The notes under the pieces were generated by a model. The model made no database searches and was not told the DNA's origin. It saw nothing but the letters and a program-made list of their open reading frames with translations. A program made the translations under genes and the position numbers. Below, one piece after another: positions 34,380 to 46,359 of a stretch of 64,000 nt of DNA (the stretch's first letter is position 1; each line of letters opens with the position of its first letter). Origin of the DNA: Ostrinia nubilalis (Eukaryota; Arthropoda; Insecta; Lepidoptera; Crambidae); assembly GCF_963855985.1 (NCBI RefSeq), contig NC_087093.1, forward strand, positions 14,337,001 through 14,401,000, given 5' to 3'.

Positions 34380-34859
34380 TTTTAGGTTAACAGTTAGGTA
34401 CTTATTTAAACATACCAAATCGTTAAATATTTGGGTCAGTTAAGTTATAAAAGAACAGTGACGTCAGAAAATTATTTCTTCATACATATTTTAAAGAAAA
34501 CAATACCTAGTGAAACAATGTTTCGTCTTGATTTGATATACTTATAATAAATGTAGGTATTATAATCGATTGGTAAAGATAACATACCTACTATAAAGAG
34601 AGGAGAAAGTGGGTCGGATTAATTAAACTCCATTTGTATTTAAACAACTGTTTGTCTGAAGATGTTAATTGTATAAGTTAATTAATTTCCTTGTTTGTAT
34701 TTGTGCGTTAGGCTTAACTTAGAAGACGGCCAAGGACGATTGACACTCGGAAATCAATACAGGAACTAAGGGACTGTAGGGAATAGATTTTATTGAGTCT
34801 ATTTACAAGATGCCGAAACGTTGAAACGGGTTTTCAAAGGTAACTACACAAGAACTTTT

Positions 34860-35259
34860 TATACAGCGTGGAATTTTGTAATGCCACCTGGAGGGTTGAA
34901 ATTTTACTCAAGGAAAACATTCCTTTATTTTTTAAAAGAAACAGAACTGCATTCAAAACATTTCCAAAAATATGCTTGCCAGACTCGAGAATCCAGCCAA
35001 CTTAAATCTGTTAAAAATTACACCCTGTATTTTTATTGCATCAATCGTTAGGGTTAAGTATAAGGATGAAATCTCTCCAATAAACTTGATAAATCAAAAG
35101 AAAGGAAAACCATGAAATCTTAAATAATTGTAATGATTTACAGAAAATGGTATGGTATGGTATGGTGGTAAACTTTCGAAAAATTTTCGGAAATCTTTGA
35201 ATGCAGTGCATTAAGAGTACTTTCCCTCCAGGTGGCATTACAAAATTCCACCATGTATA
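34860..35259. mobile_element. 400-bp MITE with TATACAGCGTGGAATTTTG termini
   Basis: Arms of about 36 bp (GTGGAATTTTGTAATGCCAC continuing CTGGAGGG) are inverted at the right end, with diverged outer bases (TATACATGGTGG). The centre holds a (GGTAT)n microsatellite at 35147-35167. Open frames within it are accidental. Confidence 0.7.
35147..35167. repeat. (GGTAT)n microsatellite
   Basis: Four consecutive GGTAT-like units lie inside the MITE at 34860-35259. Confidence 0.8.
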
Positions 35260-35443
35260 CGCAAAAAGGAAGCTCTTGGACTACATGTGACCTAATGGCA
35301 TGATCAGGCCTTAGATGGAATCGAGCTTCAACCGGAATCCTTAACTGCAGAGGAACTGGCTTTAAGTATTGGTAATAACTGATAGATAAAATATTATGCT
35401 AGGCCATTGAAAGAAACTGTTTACCTACTCTTAATATAATATG

Positions 35444-35525
35444 ACAATCATCATCATCATCATCTCAGCCATAGGACGTCCACTGCTGAACATAGGCCTC
35501 CCCCAATGCTTTCCATGTTACCGTT
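35444..35525 (-). mobile_element. RTE-type LINE 3' end
   Basis: (CAT)n, CTCAGCCATAGGACGTCC and GGCCTCCCCCAATGC. AATATGACAAT on the left and AATACGACAAT on the right are likely target duplications with one change. Confidence 0.7.
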
Positions 35526-36144
35526 TCCGTGTACGTTAATACGACAATAAGCCTCTCTAACAACAGATTGGATTATTCATCACAACATACTTCTGTCACA
35601 ATAATTTTCCGCTCTCAAAAGTTATAACCGAATCATCCCAAAAATACAAAATCAGAAATCAAATATTTCGTCGAAAAAAACGAAGGTCGAACTTCGTTCA
35701 ATAACACGCGATTCTTTGCCGAATAGGCGAAGAAGTTTTCGTGTAAATTGACTTTTATTCAATAGGGCACCGCGGGTCTCCGCTAGTGCTGTCAGAGGTG
35801 ACAGAATATTGGGACGAACGCTTGTGTGCGGTTTATTTATTAACAAACGTCAATGATTCGACTGAAGCTTGGTAGAGTTGAATAAAGTTTGAAGGCAATC
35901 GAAGGTATTTTAGAAAATGAGGATGATTTGATTACGAAGGATGAAGCTTTACCTATTCGCCCACTTATGTTTCAATCCATGCCTTCCTACAAGGTGTCAC
36001 AAGTATGCCATTACGTTAGCAATAAAACAGTGTAACTTTAACTTCTCTCAAGAAGTTCGCGTAAATTATCAAGAAAGTGCCTTAACTTTACTGTAACTTT
36101 ATGGAAGCCGGGAAATATCATTTAATATTCAACGAATATCTATT

Positions 36145-36424
36145 TACGAGAGCGAATCAGAAATGAGGAGATCCGTAAACGAACTAACGATGGATTAGCA
36201 AGCTGAAATTGCAATGGGCAGGGCACATAGTACGCAGAACTGACAGCCGAGCTACTAGAGTGAAGGCAGGAAAACGAGGCGTGGGACGTCCACTCAAGGT
36301 GTACCGACGACACCTTAAAGGTAGAAACCGTTGGATGCAGGCTGCTACCAACCGGTAAACATGGAAATCATTGGGGGAGGCCTATGTTCAGCAGGGCACG
36401 TCCTATGGCTGAAATGATGATGAT
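36145..36424 (+). pseudogene. RTE-type LINE RT C-terminal fragment with 11-bp TSD
   Basis: It is flanked by GAATATCTATT (36134-36144 and 36425-36435). It encodes NEEIRKRT..KLKLQWAGHIVRRTDSR, GKRGVGRP and WKSLGEAYVQQ, the C-terminus of the RTE reverse transcriptase, with a frameshift in the first block, then the GATGATGATG tail. Confidence 0.85.
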
Positions 36425-36945
36425 GAATATCTATTACATTATGCTCGAATAAACAAGCCGGGACGCATCAAGTACTTTAACAGCACTAGTTCCAACGGAT
36501 CCCGGGACATGCAAATTCGAAGCAAGTTGAGTCTGATAGACGAAGTCATTATAGTCCCCAACTTTATCTTAAAGATCCGCAGTTCTTGTCCATATTATAT
36601 CAGGTTACTTTTTGTTCTCTTGCTATAGATCGAGTTGATAGCTAAGGTATTGATATTGGGTTCTGAGTTGGTAGTTAATACTTCTGCTTGGTTGTCAAGT
36701 TTAGTCTTCTTGTAGTCTTGATTTCCCTTTACCTTCGCAGTTAAAGTTAATGAAACTGAATTTAATAAACCTTAGAGATCTGAAATTAGATCTCTTTGAG
36801 CTTAACGTTTAAATGACCAGCAGAATGAAAATTTTTGACAACCAAACTGATAAAAAACTATACGACATTTAACGTAACGTGTTAAAGTGAGACTACCAAC
36901 CCAGTCTGAAAATATTTTTATAGCGAAAATGGGTACCTACCCATT

Positions 36946-37016
36946 ACTTAACTATATAATCATCAGTGGGTGTACCTACCTAGTTATACCTACTGATGAT
37001 GACATAGTTAAGTGTA
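36946..37016. repeat. Short imperfect palindrome
   Basis: CTTAACTATATAATCATCAGT and the complement-like ACTGATGATGACATAGTTAAG face each other around a loop of about 27 bp with a repeated TACCTACC motif. No TSD or family. Confidence 0.4.
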
Positions 37017-37501
37017 GGTTACCGATGTAAGTCAAAAAATTAAGCCGAGAACAAAGTGTCTCAGCAATCAGAATCACAATCCAAACTTGTGTAGTTCCAG
37101 ACGTGATCTTTGTGACTTTTAGAAAACTTTGAGACAAAAAGCGTGTTGAAATAAAAACTTCATGTAAGACAATAAATAAGTAACAGAACACACGTAGCGT
37201 CAAGGGATTCGTACTTTTGTTTTCGACGTGTTTCATATTCAAGCTTTTATACCTATTAGAAAGTTATATCGTTAGGCCGTAAGTACGTAACAATAACGCT
37301 TAAAAATATATTTGAACTCTTCCTTTCAGGTAAATGATACCTTATTGATACACATAGGTACTAGTTTACTTTTAATACATAATTCAGGCTTTATTAAATA
37401 GTTTAACTACGATCATTATTGCAAAACATTCACTTTACGAATACCTTTTCAAGGCGAGAGTGAATAGGCATTTACGGTGCAGATATGTACCATCCTGGAC
37501 T

Positions 37502-37655
37502 TCTTCTTCGTTTCAGCCAAATGACGTCCACTGCTGGACAAAGGCCTCCCCCAAGGTTTTCCACAATGAACGGTCCTGCGCTGCCCGCATCCAGGCTCTT
37601 CCCGCGACCTTTACCATCATACATACATACATCATACATACATACATCATACATA
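37502..37655 (-). mobile_element. RTE-like 3' end with 11-bp TSD and ATAC microsatellite
   Basis: The flanks are CATCCTGGACT (37491-37501 and 37656-37666). At its right side the insertion contains (CATA)n from 37618. The termini vary from the main family (CTGCTGGACAAAGGCCTCC), matching the subfamily at 14130 and 17520. Confidence 0.8.
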
Positions 37656-37658
37656 CAT
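37617..37658. repeat. (CATA)n microsatellite with CATCATA interruptions
   Basis: ATACATACATCATACATACA-type units lie at the right side of the RTE-like insertion. They create several overlapping low-complexity reading frames on both strands that are not genes. Confidence 0.85.
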
Positions 37659-37666
37659 CCTGGACT

Positions 37667-40600
37667 ACACCCCATTTAACATCAGTTGCGATTGTGGTCA
37701 AATACCTGCCTTGTTATGCATAAAAAAATCTGTTAAAAATCACGTCAACTAATTCTAATAAAAAATTTTTGTTTGGCATGAAAACACGATACTAGAGACC
37801 ATAAAACCCAAGCGTATCTTTGTCACAAAAATAAAGTGCAAAACATCGTAACCAACCACTCAATTTGTCAGCAGCTGATTTGCGACTTATCGAACACCAA
37901 TGCCATTATCCGGCTAAACATGTCACCGCGAATAAAACCTCAGGGCTCCGCGATAAAAAAATAATTGAACAAAAAGGCACGACACAAAAGCGTATACATA
38001 TTATACAGCGGCTATAAGACAAGCTGTATACTCGTAAGCTGACATTCTGCGTTATGGCCGACGTAAAACATAGGTCTCGTCATTGAATTTAACGCGTCTC
38101 CGTAGCCTTTTACGTAAATCGGTGCCACACACGAAGCGATGCTAATACATTCCTTTTCGCGATGAATTTCTTCTAGCAACTGACAAATGTCCGAAACGTG
38201 ACGACATAAATGAAAAAGTGGTACGTGTCAAATTGGCTAGTGTTACAACTGTAACCGTTCAGAAGCGCTCTCGGTTCTTGCCTACTTGAATTAGTTCTTG
38301 CGAAGAAAGAGGCGAAGAAAGATAGAGCATTATGGGTATCTCGGAAAAAACAATACATCAAGGTAATCACATAAAAAAGTGAAAAAATACAATTATAACC
38401 AAGTCAGATATTCAGAAGTGCAGTCTATGTGTAATTGAAGACCTTATTTGGGATAAAAATAAATATTATGAAAATGAAAATGAAAGAACGATTGACGGCT
38501 ATATTTAATTTTATTCTTTTAACCCTCACGAAACATACGCTCTTCCGTTTGCCAAGTGATGTTGGTGATCAGCGTAAATAGAATGACTGACAGGTTAAAT
38601 CTACGCAGCTGAGTGATCCGATCACTCGTGGATCCTACCTAAGTTTGATTTATTCCAGGAAAAAAATCATGTTTCGGAATTATTTTATTCACGTGCCGGC
38701 ACGAAATTGTTCTAGGAATGCTCGTTTGAAGTAGCCTCGACATATCAAGCACACATTAACCTAGAAAGAAGCCTTTCCATGCGCTCGAACGAGCTCGCTC
38801 AAAGAGACCGATTAAAAATATATGAATTTTCCGTTTGATTTTGTTTGCTGATGTTTACTCGTATATTTGTACATATTTACCCTAAAACAGAGCTTTTATT
38901 TCTTCAGTATTTTTCAATGATTTGATAAGATGTTTTACCTAAGTTTATTAAGTGCTTAAATTAGTTACGTACAATAATTTTACCAGTCATTAAAAATAAT
39001 GTATGGCATCATACTTATGATCTTTTACTAGCTTAAAACGTATATAACTTTACCTACGTTGTAAGATATGTATATTAGTAAGTTAGAACCAATTTACACG
39101 CATTAACTGCATTATTACTCTGCCTTGGTCCTTCGAGCCGGATTAGCCGGACGATTCGACAACTAGTTTACGGGCTAGTTGATCGATTTCTACCCTCGTC
39201 TCCCTTACTCCTTGGGTGTCAATTCGCAACTGTATGGTGGAACGAACCAATCAAATCAAACGGTTTCTACTTCGCTTCGTTTCTATCGTAGACGTTTGTA
39301 TTTTGTTTCATATCGGCATTTTTTTCGCTAGATAAGACGGAAGCGCTTTACTGGGTCGAGGTTTTTTGGAACATCGTTTTGATCCGATTTTTCAATCGCC
39401 AGAAAATTCTGACAAAACAAAAACTTGTATTTAGTTGTAAGTAAATAAATTTATTAGTATCTAAGTAGGTCATATCTCTAAACTAATATCATTCTTGATT
39501 GAAATGTTGACTGGCGATACAGAAATTGGCCTGTATAACTGTATAGTCTGGTTAACAAACCACTGATAGACTATTTATATTTAGGATTTGAAAAGTCCGT
39601 CTAAATAATGCATTTTTAAACCTCTTTTAACTGACAATAAAATAAATTAATAGTACAATTTTGAATTCCAGTTCGCTAAAAGTTAAATCTTTGCAAATCT
39701 GAATGCATGCAGAATATTCCGCGTAGTTACACCGCAGATCCCAAGTGCTTAATCTTGGTGTTAAAGTCAAAGATTCTTAACTAGTCAGCGAAATAAGTTC
39801 TACTGCATTTTGAGTTACGTCCACAATAGAGAGGATTATGCAAGAAATTCCTGGAATTATGTGCTTAATTTAAGTTTTTGCAAAGATAATAGTTATTATT
39901 TTATTATAACTCATAATTGATCCTAAGAAACGTTAAAGTTCAAGTGTATGAAACGGTTCACTTAACTTCCTGGTGACGTGAGACGCTCAAAGCAAAACTG
40001 TGAAAAGTTAAGTGTGTGAATATTTATTATCTACTGACTAACAACAGATAGTCACGACTAAAAATCTAATGGTCTTGTATTAGTTGTATTACCTTTACCT
40101 ATTTGGATCAATACACGTCAATCCTTTTGCTTAAGTTTCACTATAATGTAAAAACATGTTCCTCTATTATTACCATTAAAAATAATACACCATAGTTGTA
40201 CATACCATACAATTCTCTCAAGCGTCATAGTTTATTTTATTCCTCCAAGAAAACAGAGCCGGCTTCGTTTACAAGACGATTCGGTTTATAGCCGGTGTAA
40301 TAAAAGAAATGTCTTCACCACAACCATGCATAATGGCTACAGTATACGATTCCAGCGTAATATGGGGACATGAGTCGGCAAATTGAAGCTGAAAAATTTG
40401 AATTAGACATTATGGGTAAGGCAGTGAGACTGCGCCGGGTGTTTTGACTCACATCTTTATAAATTATACAGCGTACCATAATATAGTTTTTTTTTACTGT
40501 TTTGACAAATGGCAGTTTTTCACTTTTTGTAATTTGATGGCATGAAAAGTAGAATCAGCAAAAAAGTGATTAGGAAACTTAACATGGACCTTTTTTGAAC

Positions 40601-41328
40601 ACTTCAACGAGAAAGCTCTTGACATGTTAAGTGTGATGATTATGCCGGAATCGATCTTCAACCATTAATAAAAGAACTAACCATCTTACCCCCAACTGCC
40701 CAATTTCCAGTTAACTCAATGAGTTAGTGCAGGAAGCTGCGTTGCGTTAACGCAAGACATTTTGCTGAGTTATCCATGCCTCGTTTGAACTGCATAGCAG
40801 AACTTTCAACGTTCACCGAATAGATTTGATGCAAGACAAAATGATAATTGCATAATTTCTGCCGCAATTGACTAAGATTGAACGTTACTTAAATATCGAT
40901 TTTCATTTTACTTCAATAGAGTTATGAAGTTCATAAGGTTGATATTAGGGTGCATTAACTATTCAGTGGCGAGTTTTGTTTGTTATTTAGGGACTACACG
41001 GCTAACCCGGGATTTCCCATGGGCCACATCAAAATGAAGAACTTCTATACAAACTTTCATCCACTATCGAACCTCTATGGGAATATGTTTTTTTCAGAAA
41101 TCCCTTTTTAACATAATACGAGGAATATGGAAGGCAAATCGATTTAGATTGCTCGACTACGTAAAATGCTCCAATTTTTGAAGTAACATAAATTAATGAT
41201 GAAAAATATCTAAATATTTAATTTATGTACTTGGTATAAGCAATTTCCGATCTGTCAATCTATTTGGGTCAATTCTTGAAGTCTATAGAAATCTAGATAT
41301 CTACCGAGACAACTTATTATACTTAGTA
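37667..41328. other. Long stretch with no gene recognised
   Basis: About 3.7 kb without an open frame over 65 codons or a recognised repeat, except the primer-site relic at 39126. It probably represents unique intronic or intergenic DNA, making it the best place in the window to look for conserved non-coding elements. Confidence 0.5.
39126..39300 (+). mobile_element. LTR-retrotransposon relic with tRNA-Tyr primer site
   Basis: TTGGTCCTTCGAGCCGGATT at 39126-39145 is a perfect match to the complement of the metazoan tRNA-Tyr 3' end, the primer site used by several insect BEL and gypsy elements. About 150 bp of leader-like sequence follows. No LTR pair or coding frame is evident nearby, so it is a solo relic. 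Confidence 0.5.
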
Positions 41329-41338
41329 ATATGCATAC

Positions 41339-41731
41339 TATCATCATCATGATCATTTCAGCCACAGGACGGCCACTGCTGAACATAGGCCTCCCCTAAT
41401 GACTTCCACATCGCACGGTTGGTAGCGGCCTGCATCCAGCGCCTTCCTGCTACCTTTATCACCTTGTGGGTGGACGTCCCACGCTGCGTTTTCCGGTACG
41501 CTGCCTCCATTCCAGAACCTTGCTGCCCCATCGGCCGTCAGTTCTGCGTACTATGTGCCCTGCCCACTCATCTGCCACTTCAGCTTGCTAATCCGTCGGG
41601 CTATGTCAACGACTTTAGCTCGTTTACGGATTTCCTCATTTCTGATTCGATCTCGTAATGAAACACCGAGCATTGCCCTCTCCATAGCACGCTGTGCAAC
41701 TTTGAGCTTCTGTATAAGGCCTATAGTGAGT
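41339..41731 (-). pseudogene. RTE-type LINE RT C-terminal fragment with 10-bp TSD
   Basis: It is flanked by ATATGCATAC (41329-41338 and 41732-41741). On the minus strand it encodes KVAQRAMERAMLGVSLRDRI and IRKRAKVVDIARRISKLKWQ, then a small insertion breaks the frame before the GHIVRRTD block. At 393 bp it is the longest RTE copy here. Confidence 0.85.
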
Positions 41732-42058
41732 ATATGCATACAAACCCATAATTAATTAATCATTGACTTCTCAAAGTTCCCTTACTTTTTGAACAACCTC
41801 TAACATGTGAAAGGTAGTCCCACGTCAACCTATTAAACCCAAATCAAAGACAAATCAAATTAACTCTTGATTCCAGTACCTAATTGGAATTCCAATCCAT
41901 GTCGCGTATTGGCTTTCCTTTTGTTTGGCCTAAATTATTGAAGGGTACAGAAAATGGAATTTGGAGGGTGGATTGAGATACATGTTACTTGACGTGAAGC
42001 AAACAGCTTTTTTATTCCTTTCTCACATTCATTTTCAGTGCTGGAAAATTTGATAATA

Positions 42059-42249
42059 CCTATAGTCAAAGTCAAAGTCAAAATTTCTTTATTTGTTTAG
42101 ACTAATAAATAGTTCTTACAAATCGTCATATGCTCTTAAGGAGCCTCTACATGTCTCATAATCTTTTTACCCTACCAGCGCTTCGAGACCAACATTTGGC
42201 AAGTGCTGAGAAGAAGCGCCGCAACAAACTCAGTCACCACTGTCTGCCG
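42059..42249 (-). mobile_element. LINE 3' end with (TTTGAC)n tail
   Basis: Read on the minus strand this has the motif GTTGCGGCGCTTCTTCTCAGC, then AATAAAGAAATTTTGACTTTGAC repeats at its end. A second copy of the terminal portion lies at 62478-62560 and a diverged relative of the CTTCTTCTCAGCAC motif lies at 12140-12160. This looks like the 3' tail of a CR1-type LINE. The family assignment is inferred. Confidence 0.5.
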
Positions 42250-42639
42250 GTTAATATAAATAAATAGAAATAGTAGTAGTAGGTACATTCGATTCAGGAG
42301 CAGTTCACTGAATTTACCATGCATTCTTGTATGGTGTATCATAAGAATGGGTATACAAGATTGCGTGGTATATTAAACAAGGTAGTGACGTGCTAATATC
42401 TAGACTTACATATTAAGGTACTAGTAGAAATGACTCGCATACATAAATTTGAATAACTTGGATTGACCAGTCCCCGAAAGCAGCGCCTGTTCACAGACAT
42501 GACGAGTGAACCAGCCATCGCTTCACTCGACCATATTAGAGGGAATGTAACGACCCGCCTCACTACGCCACCACCCCAGAGACATTTTAGTGAGAATGAC
42601 AATGCCAAGTTATCTCTTTAAAAAAAAAAAAAAAAAAAC
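42250..42639 (+). other. Unidentified sequence ending in an A20 run, tail to tail with the LINE
   Basis: About 390 bp of sequence ends in a run of roughly 20 A at 42619-42638, directly before the 3' end of the minus-strand LINE. The A-run in plus orientation suggests a retroposed plus-strand element, but no tRNA head, reading frame or known family is recognised. Confidence 0.35.
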
Positions 42640-44960
42640 TAATAATAAAGCTAAGTAACAGTCCAGATTGAGAAGCATGACACTATAACATTTGAGAAAT
42701 TATTATTAGTTTATACAATATTACTTTTCATTTTAATTCTTTTTAGTGCGAGCATGAGAGGACCATAATCCTACTCCCAGGATGACTTATCATTAAGAAA
42801 ATCTCGAGTTGTATAATAGGCTTTTTTAAGCATGTGATCTTTAACTATACCTTTAAATTTATTATACGGTAGCTCTTTATATTTATCAGGGACTTTGTTA
42901 TAAAAATGGATACCTTGTCCCATAAAAGTGGCAAACACTTTATTAAGTCTAAAAGCGGGTATAGCCAATTTATTTTTATTTCTAGTGTTAATTTGGTGAA
43001 TATCACTTTTCTTTTTGAATTCGTTAATATTTTGTTGAATAAATAGAATACAGTTTAAGATGTATTGTGAAGCGGCCGTGAGAATGCCAATTTCTTTAAA
43101 CAATTCTCTAAGGGACGCTCTTGCTTTCATTTTATACAAGTATCTTATCGCACGTTTTTGCAAAATAAATATTGTTTCAAAATCTGCAGCTTTGCCCCAT
43201 AGCATGATTCCATATGACATTAGGCTATGAAAGTAGCTAAAGTAGACTAAGCGAGCTGTTGAAACATCGGTTAATGCCCGTATCCTTTTTATTGCAAAAG
43301 CCGCTGAGCTGAGCTTTCCCGCCAGAGTTTCTATATGGGGGCCCCACTGGAGTTTTGAATCCAGGGTAATTCCCAGAAATACAGTAGAGTCTACCAGATC
43401 GATTGCATTATTATTAAGTTCTATTTGGGTACTAACTGTTTTTACGTTAGGCAAAGAGAATTTTATACATTTTGTTTTCTTTGCATTGAGTTGTAAATTA
43501 TTTGTAGTGAACCAACTTAAAACTCTTGTTAGTGCATTATTTACATCGTCAAAGTTATTTTTACTTCTATCAATATTAAAAATCAAAGATGTGTCATCAG
43601 CAAATAACACGATTTCGCAAGAGTCCTTAACAAAATATGGTAGATCATTAATGTATATAAGAAACAAGAATGGACCCAGAATGGACCCCTGCGGAACTCC
43701 CATTTTCACAGGTGACCCAGAAGACAAAACACCATTTATGTCAACTTTTTGAACTCTAAAGTTTAAATAGGATTGTATTAAATCCAAAGCCGAGTCCTTC
43801 ACCCCATAATAGTGCAGTTTGCGAATTAGCGTTTGATGTTCTACGCAGTCAAAAGCTTTTGAGAGATCACAGAAGACCCCTAGTGCATTTTGAGAATTCA
43901 CCCAAGCCTCGAAGATATGTTTAAGTAGTGCAACCCCGGCATCGGTGGTGGAACGACCCTTGGTAAAACCATATTGTTCACTATGAAATAGTTTATTAGA
44001 GCCAAAGTGAATCATAAGTTGCTCCTGTATGATTTTTTCAAAAATCTTGCTTAGAGCGGGCAAGATAGAAATGGGTCTATAATTGCCAGGGTCGGTTTTG
44101 CTACCAGACTTAAATAATGGCATTAGTCTACTATGTTTCATGAGGTCGGGGAAGATGCCCTTCTCTATGCAATTATTGAATATTATCGCTAACTGTGGGG
44201 AAATTATATCAATAATGTGTTTGACTATCTTGACAGAGATGCCCCAGATATCAGTTGTACTCTTTACATTTAAAAGATTAAAAGTTTTAGTGATATCTAA
44301 TGGAGTAATATGTTTAAAAGAGAAGTGCGAGTCACAGGGTGTCACGTGGGTTTTCAATATTTCTTCAGCCTCGGAGGGAGATGACTTTAAGTTGGCAGTT
44401 GTTGCTGAAGCTATATTACCAAAAAATTTGTCAAAAGCTTCCGCTACATCTTTATCTGCAGATATCAAATTATCGTGAACTTTGAGAGAAAAGTCATTAT
44501 CTCTTGGTTTTAGTTTACCAGTCTCTCGGTTGATAACATTCCAAGTTTCTTTTATTTTATTACTGGCGTTCCCTATCTTGTCCCGAATATAAAAAGACTT
44601 AGCCATGAAGCAAACTTTCTTAAAAATTTTTGAATACTTTTTTACATGCTCAAGAAAAGATACACTATTATTATACTTTTTCATGCCATAAAGTTCATAT
44701 AACGTATTTCGACTTTTGTATATTCCCTTAGTAGCCCAGTCACTAAACTTACATTTGGTATTTGGTTTTAATGGCTTTACCGTAAAAACTTTGTCATGTT
44801 CGGTTTTAATACATTCGAAAAGGTTATTATAAAGAGCATCTGGGTCTCCCTGCAAATGTAAACTGTCACTTTCAGTGCTATAGGTGTACCAGAATCTCAT
44901 GGCAAATAGGGAAAATAAACTTTGTTGAGAGCAATACTGGGGAAATTGGATTAAACGATC
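42640..44960 (-). mobile_element. 5'-truncated non-LTR retrotransposon (CR1/Jockey-like)
   Basis: The body comprises the RT frame plus about 130 bp of 3' UTR down to the TTATTATTAG near 42640. On the sense strand the next bases are a T-run, not a poly(A) tail; the A-run lies on the opposite strand and more likely belongs to another element (42250-42639). Both boundaries are approximate and no TSD was identified. Confidence 0.65.
42771..44900 (-). CDS. Non-LTR retrotransposon reverse transcriptase (CR1/Jockey-like)
   Basis: An open 709-codon frame on the minus strand has the reverse transcriptase blocks in order: GNYRPISILPALSKIFEK (about residue 272), CDLSKAFDCV (about 345), GVPQGSILGP (about 401) and the catalytic FADDTS (about 433), followed by the FLGITLD..LQW block and a C-terminal domain ending SSWE. 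The N-terminal 200 residues match the linker before the RT in CR1/Jockey-group LINEs. The apurinic endonuclease domain and ORF1 are missing, so the copy is 5'-truncated. With no stop or frameshift in 2.1 kb it is probably young. The start codon shown is simply the first ATG: the frame extends about 25 codons upstream without recognisable homology. Exact clade not certain. Confidence 0.9.
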   Translation of the reverse strand: MRFWYTYSTESDSLHLQGDPDALYNNLFECIKTEHDKVFTVKPLKPNTKCKFSDWATKGIYKSRNTLYELYGMKKYNNSVSFLEHVKKYSKIFKKVCFMAKSFYIRDKIGNASNKIKETWNVINRETGKLKPRDNDFSLKVHDNLISADKDVAEAFDKFFGNIASATTANLKSSPSEAEEILKTHVTPCDSHFSFKHITPLDITKTFNLLNVKSTTDIWGISVKIVKHIIDIISPQLAIIFNNCIEKGIFPDLMKHSRLMPLFKSGSKTDPGNYRPISILPALSKIFEKIIQEQLMIHFGSNKLFHSEQYGFTKGRSTTDAGVALLKHIFEAWVNSQNALGVFCDLSKAFDCVEHQTLIRKLHYYGVKDSALDLIQSYLNFRVQKVDINGVLSSGSPVKMGVPQGSILGPFLFLIYINDLPYFVKDSCEIVLFADDTSLIFNIDRSKNNFDDVNNALTRVLSWFTTNNLQLNAKKTKCIKFSLPNVKTVSTQIELNNNAIDLVDSTVFLGITLDSKLQWGPHIETLAGKLSSAAFAIKRIRALTDVSTARLVYFSYFHSLMSYGIMLWGKAADFETIFILQKRAIRYLYKMKARASLRELFKEIGILTAASQYILNCILFIQQNINEFKKKSDIHQINTRNKNKLAIPAFRLNKVFATFMGQGIHFYNKVPDKYKELPYNKFKGIVKDHMLKKAYYTTRDFLNDKSSWE

Positions 44961-46351
44961 TTGATACTGTTTAATTTTTTACTTTTATGACTTTAATATT
45001 AATGAACATGAAGTACGAATATACATTTTAGGTATGTGTATGAAGAATGTTGTTATACATCGGGTTTTTAACATAAGAAAATGTCTTGAAAAATAAGTAA
45101 ATCGTATATTACTTTATGTAACTATTTTTATTATGTATCATCATACTTATAACTTATCACTTCATTCAGAACTAGAAAACGATTCTAAAGAACTCCACTT
45201 GCATTTCTTGTTCTTCAATAGATGATCAAGATAAAGCGGTATTGTAAATAAATTGCTCTTCCAGCATTTCAATGGATAAGTTTCCTGATGTTGAAAATAT
45301 TATATTTCTCTAAATGGGATTAAAATATGGACCAAAACTATAAGACGGTGAAGATTTTTTTGAAATCCATCAGGAAATGGCTAAGAAATTAATTATTTAA
45401 AGTACCTACATATTTTCGCGTGGAACTTAAACATAGGCGGTGCCGTTCTTTTTTTATATGGCCAGTTCTGGGATTATTTAAAAAAGTTATAAAATTTTAC
45501 TAAGAAAGAATCTTGAGTGAAAAGCTAAAAAATTAAAAACTACTTGATTTAAAAAAAATGGATCTGTCAACAGCACTGGACCAGGGGGGTGATTTACTGA
45601 TTGTACTCCGAATGACTGTCGTGACTACACCGATCAAAATGGCGCAAATATTTGTTATGCGCAACTTTAGGGCCCTGTAACTTCTTTATTTGTAGAGATA
45701 TTTTCATGATTCTTTCACAATTATTATTAGTTTTACTTATATTTTCAAGATTTATTAAAAGAAAAAAATTGAAACTTCTCCATTATTCAATCTTGCTTGA
45801 TGAAATCTTTTTCAATTTTCTTTACATGGTCATAACATTTTCACCATTCCTCTGCACCAATATGTGAGATACACCTGAAAATCCCGCAATCCAGCAGCTA
45901 TTAAGTAAGAATAATATAAAAAAAACACAACCCTCTTTCTGACGCAGTTGGGTAATAAACTAAATGTATCAAAACATTTCAGTCCAACTTACTGTCAACT
46001 CGACGACGTGCTTTAAAATCAAAGATTGACTTTGAATTATACCTTATTTTACAATTCACATTGAAAACATTAAGACTTGCTTGAGCTTTATCGATTTTTT
46101 TACAAAAATAATAAATAGTCAAGAAGAGATTACAAAATTTCTGCAGCAGCTGACAGATTTCATAATTTTCTTTGACAGGTGACAATAAAGCCATAGACAA
46201 ATGCCATATGAAAAACACACTTTTCCAATATTTTTGTTTGCCATGAGATACTGGTAGACCTATACCTACTCACTATCTAGATACGAGTTATCGCGTCCAT
46301 CTCCCTCACTCATAGCAAGATGCTCATGCAAGCGATAGAGACAGAAAACCC
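44961..46351. other. No gene recognised
   Basis: AT-rich non-coding sequence between the LINE and the 300-bp foldback element. A short frame at 45979-46218 (minus) has no recognised features. Confidence 0.5.
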
Positions 46352-46359
46352 AAAAAGAA

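Noticed and set aside
34821..35238. Two frames inside 34.8-35.2 kb that both contain MPPGG
   Set aside because: The shared peptide comes from the MITE inverted terminal repeats read in opposite directions.
37472..37723. Four overlapping frames on both strands
   Set aside because: They arise from an RTE fragment plus a CATA microsatellite and do not encode a conserved protein.
42619..42638. Poly(A) tail of the minus-strand LINE
   Set aside because: The A-run is on the plus strand and would be a T-run in the LINE sense strand, so it cannot be that element's poly(A) tail.
43486..44478. Plus-strand frames of 88 and 131 codons
   Set aside because: They are antisense shadows of the minus-strand LINE reverse transcriptase.
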